Notes: generated by a model from the sequence alone, not told the origin. Shown: positions 9,167 to 20,867, numbered from the stretch's first letter. The stretch: DNA of 64,000 bases from Pseudoalteromonas sp. SMS1 (GCF_021530565.1 NZ_JAKGBI010000005.1:62001-126000); one strand, 5' to 3'. Translations and numbers: made by a program.

Positions 9167-10059
9167 GTAGCGTCCATATACTAGGAATGGGGGCCGTAGG
9201 CCTCCTATTCGCTCATCGTTTAGCACAACATCAAACTGTCACCCTTATTACTCGTACACCCGCTGTAGATAATTTCCATATTATCGAGCACGACCAAACA
9301 ACACAGCTGGCTGTAGCATCAACAACCTTAAACACATTAAATAGTAAAATTACCGATTGTCTGATCCCCGTAAAAGCCTACCAATTGCGTCAAGCGATTA
9401 AAGACATAGCCCCTTATTTAAGTGACGATGCCAACTTAATTATCAGCCACAATGGTATGAGTGACATCACAGAAATAACGCCGCATTTAAAACCACATCA
9501 AGGGCTATTTTTCCTAACCACTTCAATGGGGGGGATGAAACCAAAGAACGATACGGTCAGATATACGGGGGCGGGACTTACTCAGCTTGGTGCATGTAAC
9601 TCCGTCGCCAAAGAGCGTCAGAAAAAGGTCTTTGATACGCTGTTCAAACCTTGTATTACCCCTTTGGAATGGGTGCCAAACATATCAGAAGTTCGCTGGC
9701 AAAAATTATGTGTCAATATCGCCATCAACCCGCTCAGTGCGCTACTACAGTGCAAAAATGGCGAGCTCAGATCCCCCAAGTATTCACATCAAATTTTAGC
9801 CTTATTAAATGAAGCATGTCATATTGCGCGATTGGAAGGTGTTAATTTGACGCTCTCTTTAGAATTGGCACGCGCTTATAATGTCATGACACTCACCGCC
9901 AATAACCATTCTTCCATGGCACAAGATATAAAGCATCAGCGGCAAACAGAGATCGATGCAATTTGTGGTTTTATCGTGAGACAAGCAAAAAAACAGGGTG
10001 TCAAGGCACCAGAAAATGAACGTATTTGGCAGTTGGTAAAACAAAAAGAGCGGGCTTAA
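9163..10059 (+). CDS. panE: 2-dehydropantoate 2-reductase family protein
   Basis: A 298-residue NADP-dependent ketopantoate reductase, which makes pantoate for the coenzyme A pathway. The Rossmann fingerprint GMGAVG is at residues 8-13, followed by the family lysine in LIPVKAYQL and the C-terminal helical ApbA domain (ICVNIAINPLSAL-type segment, written here as CVNIAINPLSALL). The start is GTG 9163, overlapping the VanZ-like stop; a longer frame from 9109 has no support. coaD lies 2.5 kb away but is not in the same operon. A hairpin terminator overlaps its 3' end. Confidence 0.88.
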   Translation: MSSVHILGMGAVGLLFAHRLAQHQTVTLITRTPAVDNFHIIEHDQTTQLAVASTTLNTLNSKITDCLIPVKAYQLRQAIKDIAPYLSDDANLIISHNGMSDITEITPHLKPHQGLFFLTTSMGGMKPKNDTVRYTGAGLTQLGACNSVAKERQKKVFDTLFKPCITPLEWVPNISEVRWQKLCVNIAINPLSALLQCKNGELRSPKYSHQILALLNEACHIARLEGVNLTLSLELARAYNVMTLTANNHSSMAQDIKHQRQTEIDAICGFIVRQAKKQGVKAPENERIWQLVKQKERA

Positions 10060-10067
10060 GCCCGCTC
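10048..10067. terminator. Bidirectional terminator between panE and thiI
   Basis: A perfect 20-base palindrome (GAGCGGGCTT and its complement), preceded by an A run and followed by TCTTATT. It lies between the convergent panE and thiI genes and overlaps the panE stop. Confidence 0.8.
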
Positions 10068-10072
10068 TCTTA

Positions 10073-11530
10073 TTATGGTCTGTACACTTTAACCTTTGTA
10101 TAACCATTCTCATGGAGTATTAAGGCTTGGAGCTGACTCATTACCCCTTTGTTACAATACAAGTAATAATCCTTGTCCTGAGGTAGGTCACCAAACTTGG
10201 TGGCGAGCCGGAAAAATGGCAAATGGATCACCTCAACGCCATCCAACTCAAGTGGTTCTGCATCTTCTTCTTCAGGTGAGCGAATATCTACAACGACGGC
10301 ATTGTCTGGAAGATCAGATACATTTTCTGCTTCTTTCACCTCTTCTTTTGCTTCTTCTTCAATATCGCGAATGTCTTTAATTGTCGCGTTATTTACCACT
10401 GTCTCTAAGACATCAAAGTCAAACTTAGCTTCTTCAGCTTCAATTTTTTCCAATACCGCTTTCACAGTCGGCTTTTTGGAGATAACGCCACAATATTCAG
10501 GCATAGCTTCTGCCATTTCACAGGTGCCGATATCTCTGGCAATACGAATAATCTCTTCTTTATCGTGTTGAATAAGCGGCCTTAATATTAACGTCTCGGT
10601 CACCCGGTCAATCACACTTAAATTAGCCAGAGTTTGACTAGATACCTGACCAATGCTTTCGCCTGTTACCAAAGCTTGAATACCCAGTTTTTGTGCCACT
10701 GAACTTCCCGCACGCATCATCATTCGTTTAAGAACGACCCCCATTTGGCTGTTTTCGACATTTTCCAAAATTTCAGCCACTACAGGCTCAAAGTCAACAG
10801 TAATGAATTTAACGCGGTGTGTTGAGCTGTATTGCTTCCACAAATAATGGCTGACCTGTTTTACGCCAATTTCATGCGCTGCGCCGCCTAAGTTGAAGAA
10901 TAAAAAGTGTGTACGCGCGCCTTTCCTTATCATCTGATAGGTGGCGACACCAGAATCAAAGCCTCCAGATACCAGAGACAATACATCTTCTTGTGTCGGC
11001 AGCGGGAAGCCCCCCAAGCCTCTATGTTGACTTCTAACGATATAAGCAAACTGATCTTTGATTTCGATTTTAACCGTTTCTTGTGGCTTGCTTAGCTTTA
11101 CTCCGGCGGTGTCAACATTTTGGTTTAACCCGCCCCCCACATAACGCTCAACATCACTAGAGGTAAAGTCATGATTACCTTGTCGTTTAACTCTCACACA
11201 AAACGTTTTATGTTCAATCTGAGATTTAACCAAAGGTAAAGTATGCTGGTAAATATCATCTAAGGTCTCAAAGTGTTCTTCCTGCACCTCTAAAAACAAC
11301 ACGATACCGGGTACACGTTTAAGACCGTCGATTAAAGCCAATCGAGTGTTGTCATCATTGAGCTTACTGACAACCGTAATATTGTCCCAATTATTTTTAA
11401 CGGTTATAGCTTCGTCTACACGGCTGAGTAGCAACTTGATGTTTTTTTCCAAAATCTTTGTAAAACGCTTTCGCACCGATTTGCTTTTAATAACAATTTC
11501 AGGATGCAGCTTGACGATAAATTTAAGCAT
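10073..11530 (-). CDS. thiI: tRNA 4-thiouridine synthase / thiamine sulfur carrier enzyme
   Basis: A 485-residue long-form ThiI. Domains in order are an N-terminal ferredoxin-like region and THUMP domain (to about 165), a PP-loop adenylation domain with SGGFDSG (about 190-196), and a C-terminal rhodanese domain. The two redox cysteines of the E. coli-type enzyme are visible: EYCGV (C347) and the rhodanese loop YCNKGVMSQ (C459). It thiolates U8 in tRNA and feeds sulfur to thiamine thiazole synthesis. The linker before the rhodanese domain is very acidic (repeated EE). It is a single gene with its own terminator. Confidence 0.96.
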   Translation of the reverse strand: MLKFIVKLHPEIVIKSKSVRKRFTKILEKNIKLLLSRVDEAITVKNNWDNITVVSKLNDDNTRLALIDGLKRVPGIVLFLEVQEEHFETLDDIYQHTLPLVKSQIEHKTFCVRVKRQGNHDFTSSDVERYVGGGLNQNVDTAGVKLSKPQETVKIEIKDQFAYIVRSQHRGLGGFPLPTQEDVLSLVSGGFDSGVATYQMIRKGARTHFLFFNLGGAAHEIGVKQVSHYLWKQYSSTHRVKFITVDFEPVVAEILENVENSQMGVVLKRMMMRAGSSVAQKLGIQALVTGESIGQVSSQTLANLSVIDRVTETLILRPLIQHDKEEIIRIARDIGTCEMAEAMPEYCGVISKKPTVKAVLEKIEAEEAKFDFDVLETVVNNATIKDIRDIEEEAKEEVKEAENVSDLPDNAVVVDIRSPEEEDAEPLELDGVEVIHLPFFRLATKFGDLPQDKDYYLYCNKGVMSQLQALILHENGYTKVKVYRP

Positions 11531-11711
11531 AAGAAGTCACTCTTTGGTGTGAAACTACAAACGTATTAAACGTCCAATCATTTTAAGGCGCGGGATTATA
11601 ACAAACTTATTAAAGACTAGGAAATAAACAATTAATTTGGCAAATTTATAGGTCAAAAATAGGCAGAGACCGCATAGCAGTGGCAGTCTCAGGCCCCTCA
11701 ATCAACAAACG

Positions 11712-12374
11712 CTAAGCGATACTGGGAAGCGCAGTATCGGCCTGTTCCTGATAATAATTTAGCAACTGGACAACTTTGTCTCGACTTAAATCCGTTGCAT
11801 AAGGTTTAAACAACATCAATACTTTCACAATGCCATTGTAAATGTCTTTTTGCTCCAGAACCCCAGTCATTCTGCGGGCTTTAACGTAGGGTGTCCAAAA
11901 GCTTACGACCATTTTCAACATGTGTGCTAATTCGTCGGTATCCGTATCTTCAATATCAATTACACCAGCGTCACGCAGTCCAACCACAACGGCTTTTACC
12001 TGTTCAAACAAGTGACTTTGAAATTCTATGTAGTCGTTTTTAAGCCCCTTGTCTCGCGCTAGAATGTCAGTCAAGTTGTCGTAAAAGAAGTGATAGCGCC
12101 ACATCAATTCAAATAGAGAGTCCAAATATTGAGTGAGTTGCTCTAGCGGCTCATGTTCGATACTGAGCGGTTTAAAGTGCGTTCTCAAGTGCTCACTATA
12201 CAAGGAAAAAATATGCCGAATAATGTCTTCTTTATTTTTAAAGTGATAATACAAGTTGCCAGGGCTTATCCCCATATTGGAAGCAATATGATTAGTTGTG
12301 ATTGCTCGCTCACCATGCAGGTTGAACAGGGCAATGCTTGTACGAATTATTTTTTCCTTGGTATTCATATCCAA
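11712..12374 (-). CDS. TetR family transcriptional regulator
   Basis: A 220-residue regulator. The N-terminal helix-turn-helix (about 8-55) carries the TetR pattern ALFNLHGERAITTNHIASNMGISPGNLYYHFKNK. The larger C-terminal part is the variable ligand domain; its target is unknown. M1 and M3 are both possible starts. Two overlapping palindromes start 12 bases upstream of the ATG and are candidates for an autoregulatory operator. It is divergent from coaD, but there is no reason to think coaD is its target. Confidence 0.9.
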   Translation of the reverse strand: MDMNTKEKIIRTSIALFNLHGERAITTNHIASNMGISPGNLYYHFKNKEDIIRHIFSLYSEHLRTHFKPLSIEHEPLEQLTQYLDSLFELMWRYHFFYDNLTDILARDKGLKNDYIEFQSHLFEQVKAVVVGLRDAGVIDIEDTDTDELAHMLKMVVSFWTPYVKARRMTGVLEQKDIYNGIVKVLMLFKPYATDLSRDKVVQLLNYYQEQADTALPSIA

Positions 12375-12385
12375 CTCTCTTTACA

Positions 12386-12420
12386 CGCTAAAATGAATTT
12401 AGCGGGTCTAATGACCCGCT
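12386..12420. promoter_or_regulatory. Two overlapping palindromes beside the TetR gene start
   Basis: CGCTAAA-5-TTTAGCG (12386-12404) overlaps AGCGGGTC-4-GACCCGCT (12401-12420); they share AGCG, so only one could fold in RNA at a time. On DNA the first has the size and spacing of a TetR-type operator and lies directly upstream of the regulator start. No T run follows the GC-rich one. Confidence 0.5.
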
Positions 12421-12514
12421 TGGTTAACAGAAAATAGCACTAAACATATGCAAGGTTAAATGAGCAAATTTGAAAGCAGACCAGTGAATTTGCTTGAGAA
12501 GCTTGCTAACATAG

Positions 12515-14379
<1,865 letters not shown>

Positions 14380-14389
14380 ATAATACATA

Positions 14390-14412
14390 TTGGGCTGCTA
14401 TACTCAGCCCAA
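14390..14412. terminator. Stem-loop between convergent genes
   Basis: TTGGGCTG-7-CAGCCCAA is a perfect eight-base stem between the Wzi-type gene and the leftward small membrane gene. The T runs are weak, so terminator strength is uncertain. Confidence 0.5.
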
Positions 14413-14415
14413 ATT

Positions 14416-14928
14416 CTATGCCTGTTTCGCACGCCAAAGCTTTTTTGAAGCCAATTGAATACCTAATAAATCTCGGTTAAGAATCACCACGCCCACCATG
14501 ATTAAATCAATCACATTGACCGTCGTAGAATAGAAATACCATAACCCCCACGGTTGATAGTTTCCTAACATATAAGAGTCGATAAACATTGCAAGAAACA
14601 ATGCAGAATTAATTGATAACCCGATGCAACAGTAGGTGAGTACTGGTTGTATGACTTGATGCTTGAAGAGGCATTGCCGCGCAATTAACAAACAAATAAT
14701 TGTCATAACATCGTATGCGAGCAAAATACCAAAGTCACTGGGTTGAAATTGGGTAGATAAGGAAAGATCGCTTACGCCATAAGACACAGCCAAGATAACG
14801 GAGCAAGAAAGCGTTTGTAAATTTTTATTGATGGCTAAAACATAAAAAAATATGTTCAATAAACTCGCCATTACGAAGCCCCAGATAACAAGGGCTCCTA
14901 TACTTAGTCCGAAATAATCGTATGCCAT
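14416..14928 (-). CDS. Small multi-helix membrane protein of unknown function
   Basis: A 170-residue integral membrane protein with about five hydrophobic helices (roughly 8-32, 40-56, 66-84, 95-115 and 130-150) and a basic C-terminal tail (KKLWRAKQA). I do not recognise a family. It begins 14 bases after the stop of a 51-residue peptide gene on the same strand, and AAGG precedes its ATG, so the two are almost certainly cotranscribed. A role in handling, exporting or resisting the peptide is possible, but nothing in the sequence proves it. Confidence 0.65.
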   Translation of the reverse strand: MAYDYFGLSIGALVIWGFVMASLLNIFFYVLAINKNLQTLSCSVILAVSYGVSDLSLSTQFQPSDFGILLAYDVMTIICLLIARQCLFKHQVIQPVLTYCCIGLSINSALFLAMFIDSYMLGNYQPWGLWYFYSTTVNVIDLIMVGVVILNRDLLGIQLASKKLWRAKQA

Positions 14929-14942
14929 TAGCCTTGTTGCAG

Positions 14943-15098
14943 CTAGCCCCCATAGGGTGGTTTAGGGTAAATACCACTTCCACGAGCGCCTGAAACTGCT
15001 CTTAAATTTGCTTCACTTTCAATAACATTACCAGAAAGCACCTTTGCTTTACTAGTACTATTAGATGTATTGGTACGCTTACGCTTAAATATAGACAT
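14943..15098 (-). CDS. 51-residue basic peptide with Gly-rich C-terminus
   Basis: The peptide starts at ATG 15098 behind a clear AAAGGGAAAACA ribosome-binding site; an in-frame extension to 15224 codes unlikely hydrophobic leader sequence and lacks such a site. The first 20 residues are basic (MSIFKRKRTNTSNSTSKAK), the middle has VIESEANL, and the end is rich in Gly, Pro and Tyr (RGSGIYPKPPYGG). It has no cysteine and no signal peptide. It could be a small ribosome-associated or regulatory protein, or a precursor peptide. The neighbouring 170-residue membrane protein gene follows within 14 bases. Confidence 0.6.
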   Translation of the reverse strand: MSIFKRKRTNTSNSTSKAKVLSGNVIESEANLRAVSGARGSGIYPKPPYGG

Positions 15099-15412
15099 TG
15101 TTTTCCCTTTATTAATATTTACGTCACCTACTGATATGAAAAAATTCATATAGATAACCATATTGATGGGCTTTACACTGCAACACCCGGGCCACATGAT
15201 ATAGAAAAAAAACAAAAAATTCACCTAAGTTAAAAAAAACACCGAAATATTTAAAAAGCGTACAAGAAAGACTTCTTTAGTTAGGGGAAGCAGATAGGGA
15301 TATGCGCGGAGGTGGATTGTAGGTTGCTGTATAACAGATACTTTCTTTGGTCTGTCGAGAAAAAATGGGGCCCGCCGAGTCAGGCAACCCCCCACTTAAT
15401 CAAAGTTCCATT

Positions 15413-16789
15413 CTATGGCGAAGAAAAAGACTTAGCTGATTTGATCGCTTCCGTCACTTGAGGCAAAGATGTGCCGCCCAAAGCCTGACGCGCGGCAATA
15501 CAAGCGGCAATTTCTAGCCGCGGGTAGACATCATGGTCAATTTGTGGACAAACACCTTGGAACTCCTCCAGTGTGAGCTCTTCTAGGTTTTTGCCCTGAG
15601 AAATCGCATGTTGCACTAGTTGCCCGACAATGTGATGACCTTCTCTGAACGGAATATTTTTCGCTACGAGGTAATCTGCCAATTCCGTCGCATTGGCGTG
15701 CCCACCTTTCGCTGCCGCTAAAGTTGCCTCACCATTGACCTTCAGCCCCTTAATGCACGCTTGAGCCATATGCAATGACGCAATCCATGTGGGTAAAGCA
15801 TCAAACAGTCCCTCTTTGTCTTCCTGCATATCCTTATTGTAGGCAAGTGGAAGCGCTTTTAAAGTCATCATCATGGCACTAAACGCTCCAAAAACACGCC
15901 CTGTTTTACCGCGGATCAGTTCCAATGCATCTGGGTTTTTCTTTTGTGGCATTAATGACGAACCTGATGTCACATTGTCTGATAACTCGATAAAGCCAGA
16001 CTCACCACTGTTATAGAAAATCATATCTTCAGCTAATCTTGACAAATGCATCATGGATATTGACGCACAACTGAGCAACTCGACAACGAAGTCTCTGTCG
16101 GAGACGGCGTCCAAACTATTTCGCGTGGCGCGGCTAAAGCCCAGCTCATGCGCTAGCTTCTCTCTGTCAACCGGATAAGCTGTGCCAGCTAGCGCGCCAC
16201 AGCCCAGAGGACATTCATTTAACCTCTCGATTGCATCTTGCAAACGAGAAAGGTCACGGTTAAGCATTTCCACATATGCCAAGCACCAATGGCTGAACAA
16301 CACTGGCTGAGCGCGTTGCAAATGTGTGTAACCTGGTAAAATAGTGCCCAACTCACGTTCAGCGAGCGCGATGAATTCATCTTTTAATTGCGTAATGGCC
16401 TCAACAACCTGCTGCGCGGTTTGCCGACTCCACAAGCGAAAGTCAGTAGCAACTTGGTCATTGCGGCTACGTCCCGTGTGTAACTTTTTACCTAAATCAC
16501 CCACTTTATCGATTAATTTGGCCTCCACATAAGAGTGGATATCTTCATATCCACTTTGTGCAATGTCCTGTGGCGACTGTAGCGCATCGCCTAAAAGTGC
16601 ATTCAACCCATTGACAATACGCTCGTACTCTTCATTAGACAGCACTTCTACTTGCTTTAATGCACCCGCCCACGCTATCGAGCCAACAATGTCTTGCTCC
16701 ACTAATTGATAATCAAAAGGCAAAGAGTCATTAAATTGCTTAAATGCTTGATCAGGCCCCGTTGAAAAACGACCTCCCCATAATGCCAT
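15413..16789 (-). CDS. argH: Argininosuccinate lyase
   Basis: A 458-residue lyase that splits argininosuccinate into arginine and fumarate. It begins [16 protein letters not shown] and carries the fumarase/aspartase signature [12 protein letters not shown] in the middle third. ATG 16789 is the start because GAGAGGAGT lies upstream; seven extra codons from a TTG at 16810 are unlikely. The protein ends shortly after the lyase fold, so there is no fused ArgA acetyltransferase domain as found in some marine relatives. It is last in argCBFGH, 23 bases after argG. Confidence 0.96.
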   Translation of the reverse strand: MALWGGRFSTGPDQAFKQFNDSLPFDYQLVEQDIVGSIAWAGALKQVEVLSNEEYERIVNGLNALLGDALQSPQDIAQSGYEDIHSYVEAKLIDKVGDLGKKLHTGRSRNDQVATDFRLWSRQTAQQVVEAITQLKDEFIALAERELGTILPGYTHLQRAQPVLFSHWCLAYVEMLNRDLSRLQDAIERLNECPLGCGALAGTAYPVDREKLAHELGFSRATRNSLDAVSDRDFVVELLSCASISMMHLSRLAEDMIFYNSGESGFIELSDNVTSGSSLMPQKKNPDALELIRGKTGRVFGAFSAMMMTLKALPLAYNKDMQEDKEGLFDALPTWIASLHMAQACIKGLKVNGEATLAAAKGGHANATELADYLVAKNIPFREGHHIVGQLVQHAISQGKNLEELTLEEFQGVCPQIDHDVYPRLEIAACIAARQALGGTSLPQVTEAIKSAKSFSSP

Positions 16790-16812
16790 GTCCGTACTCC
16801 TCTCGCTCAATG

Positions 16813-18021
16813 CTATGACTTCTGTTTATTCAGTGCTGCAATTCTACTAGACAGTGAAAATAAACGAATAAACCCTTCCGCATGAGATTGATCATATACG
16901 TCGTCTTCACCAAAAGTTGCAAAGTCTTCACTGTACAGGCTGTTTGCCGATTGTTTTTGAACCGCCACTACCTGGCCTTTATAAAGCTTCAAAACAACTT
17001 CTCCTGAAGCATCCACAGCGAGGGCTTGTGCAGCGGCTAAAATGGAGTCTTTCAGTGGCGTAAACCAACGGCCATCATAAACAAGGTGAGAAAACTCACT
17101 CGACAGTGTCTCTTTCCATTTTCGACTGGATTTATCGAGTACTAATTCGTCAATGGCCTGGAGCGCGGCCATGATCACTGTGCCACCGGGTGTTTCATAA
17201 CATCCTCTCGACTTCATCCCAACTAGACGATTTTCGACAATATCAATTCTGCCAACACCGTGTGCAGCAGCAATATCATTCAACTTCACCAGACATTGGT
17301 AAGGGCTGTACCGCTCACCATTCACACCAACAACCTGCCCTTGTTCCACTAAAAGCGACACATACTCCGCTTTATCTGGCGCCAGCTCTGGAGATGTGGT
17401 TAATGTCCAAACTTGATCACTGGGCTGGTTCCATGGATCTTCAAGCTCACCACCTTCATGGGAGATATGCCAGATATTCGCGTCTCGGCTATAGATTTTT
17501 GTTGCAGAGGCTGCACAAGGGATCTGTCTGTGTGCCAGATAGTCAAGTAACGATTCCCGACTAGATAACTCCCATTCCCGCCACGGCGCGATCACGTGTA
17601 GATCGGGCGCAAGTGCTGAAAAGCAGGATTCAAAGCGAACTTGATCATTCCCTTTACCGGTACAGCCGTGTGAGAGTGCATCAGCACCAACCTTACGTGC
17701 GACTTCAACCTGCGCTTTAGCAATAATAGGACGTGCCATCGAGGTACCAAGTAAATAAGTACCTTCGTAGACAGCACCAGTTTGCAAAGTTGGGTAAATG
17801 TAGTCACTCACCAACTCTTCTTTGAGGTCAACAATGTGGCATTCGCTCGCGCCAGAAGCGAGTGCCTTTTCTTCAACCCCCACCAATTCCTCTTCACCTT
17901 GACCGACGTCTGCGACGAATGCGACTACTTCGCATCCGTAATTTTCTTTTAACCAAGGCACGATTGCAGACGTATCCAAACCGCCGGAATACGCTAATAC
18001 CACCTTTTTTACTTCTTTCAT
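16813..18021 (-). CDS. argG: Argininosuccinate synthase
   Basis: A 402-residue enzyme that joins citrulline and aspartate with ATP. The PP-loop is AYSGGLDTS near the N-terminus, and the substrate-binding [13 protein letters not shown] and [19 protein letters not shown] segments are intact. The length is that of the type I bacterial enzyme. It is the fourth gene of argCBFGH, starting 12 bases after the argF stop. Confidence 0.97.
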   Translation of the reverse strand: MKEVKKVVLAYSGGLDTSAIVPWLKENYGCEVVAFVADVGQGEEELVGVEEKALASGASECHIVDLKEELVSDYIYPTLQTGAVYEGTYLLGTSMARPIIAKAQVEVARKVGADALSHGCTGKGNDQVRFESCFSALAPDLHVIAPWREWELSSRESLLDYLAHRQIPCAASATKIYSRDANIWHISHEGGELEDPWNQPSDQVWTLTTSPELAPDKAEYVSLLVEQGQVVGVNGERYSPYQCLVKLNDIAAAHGVGRIDIVENRLVGMKSRGCYETPGGTVIMAALQAIDELVLDKSSRKWKETLSSEFSHLVYDGRWFTPLKDSILAAAQALAVDASGEVVLKLYKGQVVAVQKQSANSLYSEDFATFGEDDVYDQSHAEGFIRLFSLSSRIAALNKQKS

Positions 18022-18033
18022 AACTGTGAACCT

Positions 18034-18954
18034 TTATTGAAATTGGTTGTTTAACAAGGTAACCAGTAGCGCATTCTGGGCATGCATCCGGTTTTCTGCT
18101 TGTTGGATAATTTTAGAGTGTTTGCCATCCATTACCGCAGAAGTAATTTCCAACTCTCGATGCGCAGGTTGGCAATGTAAAACTGTTTGAGCACCTGTTT
18201 GCTCTACCAGCTGTTGGTTTATTTGATAGGGCATAAAGACTTCTTTGGCGTGCTCTGCAGTAATTTGACTGCCCATAGAAACCCATGTATCGGTATATAA
18301 AATATTAGCCCCCGCGGCAGCTTCTACTCGATCACTGACCATAATGCTGGCACCATTTACCGCGGCCATTTGCTCTGCTTGCTTAACAATTTGAGCTTCT
18401 GGAGAATGCCCTTTAGGACACACAGCCACAAAATCAACCCCTAAACTCGCAGCAAGTAGCATCAACGAATGCGATACATTGTTCCCTTCACCGAGATAAG
18501 CGAGCTTCAAACCGCTTACATCGCCATAAACCTCTTGTATCGTCATAAAATCAGCTAAAGCCTGACAAGGGTGGTATAAATCACACAAGCTATTAACAAC
18601 AGGCACTGAGGCGTAGTCAGCCAAGGTCGTCAAAGTACTGTGATGATTAACTCTGGCTACGATTGCATCAGCCCACGTTGAAATGTTGAGTGCAAAGTCT
18701 TTCACCGACTCCCTGCTACCCATCGCCCCATTTTGTTGATCTAAATAAACAGCATGTCCACCGAGTTTGTTGATCCCGATGTCAAACGACAGACGCGTAC
18801 GTAAACTGGGTTTCTCGAATAAAGTGACAACTGATTTACCAGCAAGTGCCTGCGCAAAATCTTGTGGTTGCGCTTTGATTTTATGTGCGAGTGAAAGCAA
18901 CTTTAACAATGCATCTTGGTTATACTCTAAACCAGTAATAAATACATTTTCCAT
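18034..18954 (-). CDS. argF: Ornithine carbamoyltransferase
   Basis: A 306-residue OTCase making citrulline. The carbamoyl-phosphate site KPSLRTRLSF is at about residues 46-55, followed by HPCQALADF and the ornithine-site HCQPAHR near the C-terminus. I use ATG 18954 (MENVFITG), with TTAGGACATATC upstream; the open frame extends 26 codons further but would overlap argB. It lies eight bases after argB. Confidence 0.96.
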   Translation of the reverse strand: MENVFITGLEYNQDALLKLLSLAHKIKAQPQDFAQALAGKSVVTLFEKPSLRTRLSFDIGINKLGGHAVYLDQQNGAMGSRESVKDFALNISTWADAIVARVNHHSTLTTLADYASVPVVNSLCDLYHPCQALADFMTIQEVYGDVSGLKLAYLGEGNNVSHSLMLLAASLGVDFVAVCPKGHSPEAQIVKQAEQMAAVNGASIMVSDRVEAAAGANILYTDTWVSMGSQITAEHAKEVFMPYQINQQLVEQTGAQTVLHCQPAHRELEITSAVMDGKHSKIIQQAENRMHAQNALLVTLLNNQFQ

Positions 18955-18962
18955 GATATGTC

Positions 18963-19745
18963 CTAAGGTAATATTTGAGTTCCAACATGTTCGCCTTTTA
19001 TTAGGGCGACTAAGTTTTCTGGCTTTTGCCAACTGGAAATGTAAACACCTCGTCGTAAGTGTTGGGCAGCGTGAAGACTGGTCTTAACTTTGACCTCCAT
19101 CCCGCCCACAATCACCTTCTCATCGATTAATGCCGTGATTTGCTCTGAATTTAAAGTGTGTAATGGCTGTTTTTGCCCATCTAATACGGCCTCAACGTCG
19201 GTCATAAAAATGAGTTCGCCTTGCACTGCTTGCGCTATCGCTGCTGCGGCTTCGTCGGCATTCACATTGTAAAGATCGCCATTTTCACCAAGCCCGACCG
19301 AACTAACTAAAGGGATCCTTCCGAGATCTAAAAGTTGGTCGAGTAACCCCTGATCTTTCTCGGTGTAACACGTACCTACTTGTCCCAACGCTTTGAGCTT
19401 TTGTTTCGTCATCAAGCCCGCTTCGTACAAACATGTACCCACGGGTTTTAGGCCAGCTACAATTGCCTGTCCCATAAGCTGCTTATTGGCACAACCAGCT
19501 AACGCGCCGACAATGTAAGGCATTTGTTCTTTTGGGCTAATTCTTAGTCCCTGATGCTTCGCTGTTGCAAACCCAGCATCTTGTAACCAGCTATCAACCA
19601 AGGCCCCACCACCGTGCACAATGACAAACTGTTTATCACCTTGCTCACTTAACCTTGCCAGTACTTTGAACAGCTCCAATGCAGCTTGTGCTGTATTAAG
19701 AACTGCCCCGCCTACTTTCACTACCCATGTTTGTTTTGCTGTCAT
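18963..19745 (-). CDS. argB: Acetylglutamate kinase
   Basis: A 260-residue amino-acid kinase that phosphorylates N-acetylglutamate. It starts with VVKVGGAVL and has the substrate loop FVIVHGGGALVDSWL, followed by NVNADEAAAAIAQAV and MTDVEAVLD. The length is like that of the short E. coli-type enzyme. The gap to argC is two bases, so they are tightly coupled. Confidence 0.96.
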   Translation of the reverse strand: MTAKQTWVVKVGGAVLNTAQAALELFKVLARLSEQGDKQFVIVHGGGALVDSWLQDAGFATAKHQGLRISPKEQMPYIVGALAGCANKQLMGQAIVAGLKPVGTCLYEAGLMTKQKLKALGQVGTCYTEKDQGLLDQLLDLGRIPLVSSVGLGENGDLYNVNADEAAAAIAQAVQGELIFMTDVEAVLDGQKQPLHTLNSEQITALIDEKVIVGGMEVKVKTSLHAAQHLRRGVYISSWQKPENLVALIKGEHVGTQILP

Positions 19746-19747
19746 GA

Positions 19748-20755
19748 TTAGTCCTTTAATCCCTTAGTTGCGTTGAACCCGCTAACAATGTTCATGCATT
19801 GTAAAGCCTGTCCAGCCGCCCCTTTTAAGAGGTTGTCAATTGCCGAAACAATGATAAGTTGTGTGCCTTGCTGCTGCCAACCGATGTCCACATAGGGTGT
19901 ACCAGCCACCCCTTTGATTGACGGTAACGTGTTACCTTTCAATCGGATCAAAGGCTCGTCGGCAAGCACCTGATAAGCAGCAGCAACATCGTTTTCGCTG
20001 ACATCATCGCTAAGCTGTACATAAATAGTTTCAAGAATACCGCGAGAAAAATTACCTAAATGCGGAGTAAACAAAACGGGGTGATCTAAATACTGCGTTA
20101 TCTCGGGGCCATGGCGGTGATTAAACAAGCCATATGGCGCTAAGGACACCTCACAAAATTGTGTATTAATGGCTGCCTTTCTGCCTGCGCCGGTGACACC
20201 AGACACCGCATTGATAATAACTTGGCTGTCCGCAAGTAAACCTGCTTGCTTTAATGGTTTAAGTGCATTGAGCGCCGCAGTAGGGTAACAACCAGCCACT
20301 GCGACTAACTGAGCGTGTTCAATACCTGCTTTGTTCCACTCCACCAGACCATATTCCGCGCTATCAAGTAAAGCTTGGTGAGGGTGAGGAAAACCATAGT
20401 ACTGTTCATACAGGGATGAGTTGGCCAATCTAAACCCACCAGATAAGTCAAATACCTTCACACCCAAATCAAGAAACTTGGGTGCTAACTCAACGCTTAC
20501 CTTATGATCTGTGCAAAGACACACATAATCTGATGCGTGTGCTATTTGCGCAAAGTGCGCATCACATAACGGTTGCAGCGCGATATCAAGCAATCCAGTG
20601 TGTTCAGGATATAAATCACTGAGTAATTTGCCCTTGTCTAAACTTTGTTGGGAAACGTAACACCCGATGAGGTTAAAGTTGGGATGATTGGCTAGTAATT
20701 TGGCTAATTCTGCACCACTATAGCCACTGGCGCCTATGATAGAAACATTCAACAT
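19748..20755 (-). CDS. argC: N-acetyl-gamma-glutamyl-phosphate reductase
   Basis: A 335-residue reductase. It begins MLNVSIIGASGYSGAELAKLL, with the NADP fingerprint GASGYSG, and has the active-site cysteine in AVAGCYPTAAL. ATG 20755 is chosen because AGAAGAG lies upstream and family members start here; the frame runs 66 codons further upstream through the ARG-box region, which cannot be coding. It is first in the leftward argCBFGH operon. Confidence 0.96.
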   Translation of the reverse strand: MLNVSIIGASGYSGAELAKLLANHPNFNLIGCYVSQQSLDKGKLLSDLYPEHTGLLDIALQPLCDAHFAQIAHASDYVCLCTDHKVSVELAPKFLDLGVKVFDLSGGFRLANSSLYEQYYGFPHPHQALLDSAEYGLVEWNKAGIEHAQLVAVAGCYPTAALNALKPLKQAGLLADSQVIINAVSGVTGAGRKAAINTQFCEVSLAPYGLFNHRHGPEITQYLDHPVLFTPHLGNFSRGILETIYVQLSDDVSENDVAAAYQVLADEPLIRLKGNTLPSIKGVAGTPYVDIGWQQQGTQLIIVSAIDNLLKGAAGQALQCMNIVSGFNATKGLKD

Positions 20756-20828
20756 CGATAACTCTTCTATTTGATTATGGTAGGGAGTCAAATTTGCTAA
20801 AGATGAAGTGTTCGTCGCATTTGCCAAC

Positions 20829-20867
20829 CCCAAATAATTATTCTGTAAAAATGAATTGATATTCATA
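20829..20867. promoter_or_regulatory. Paired ARG boxes (ArgR operator)
   Basis: The right box (20850-20867) has TGAAT-TGAT-ATTCA, a perfect palindrome matching the ArgR consensus. The left box (20829-20846) is a weaker match that keeps the AT core and ATTC. The two 18-base boxes are separated by exactly three bases, the spacing seen in paired ArgR operators. They sit between divergent argC and argE, so both should be arginine-repressed. Confidence 0.85.

Noticed and set aside
15225..15412. Possible small gene or terminator between the peptide gene and argH
   Set aside because: No frame with a start and ribosome-binding site and no stable hairpin with a T run was found.
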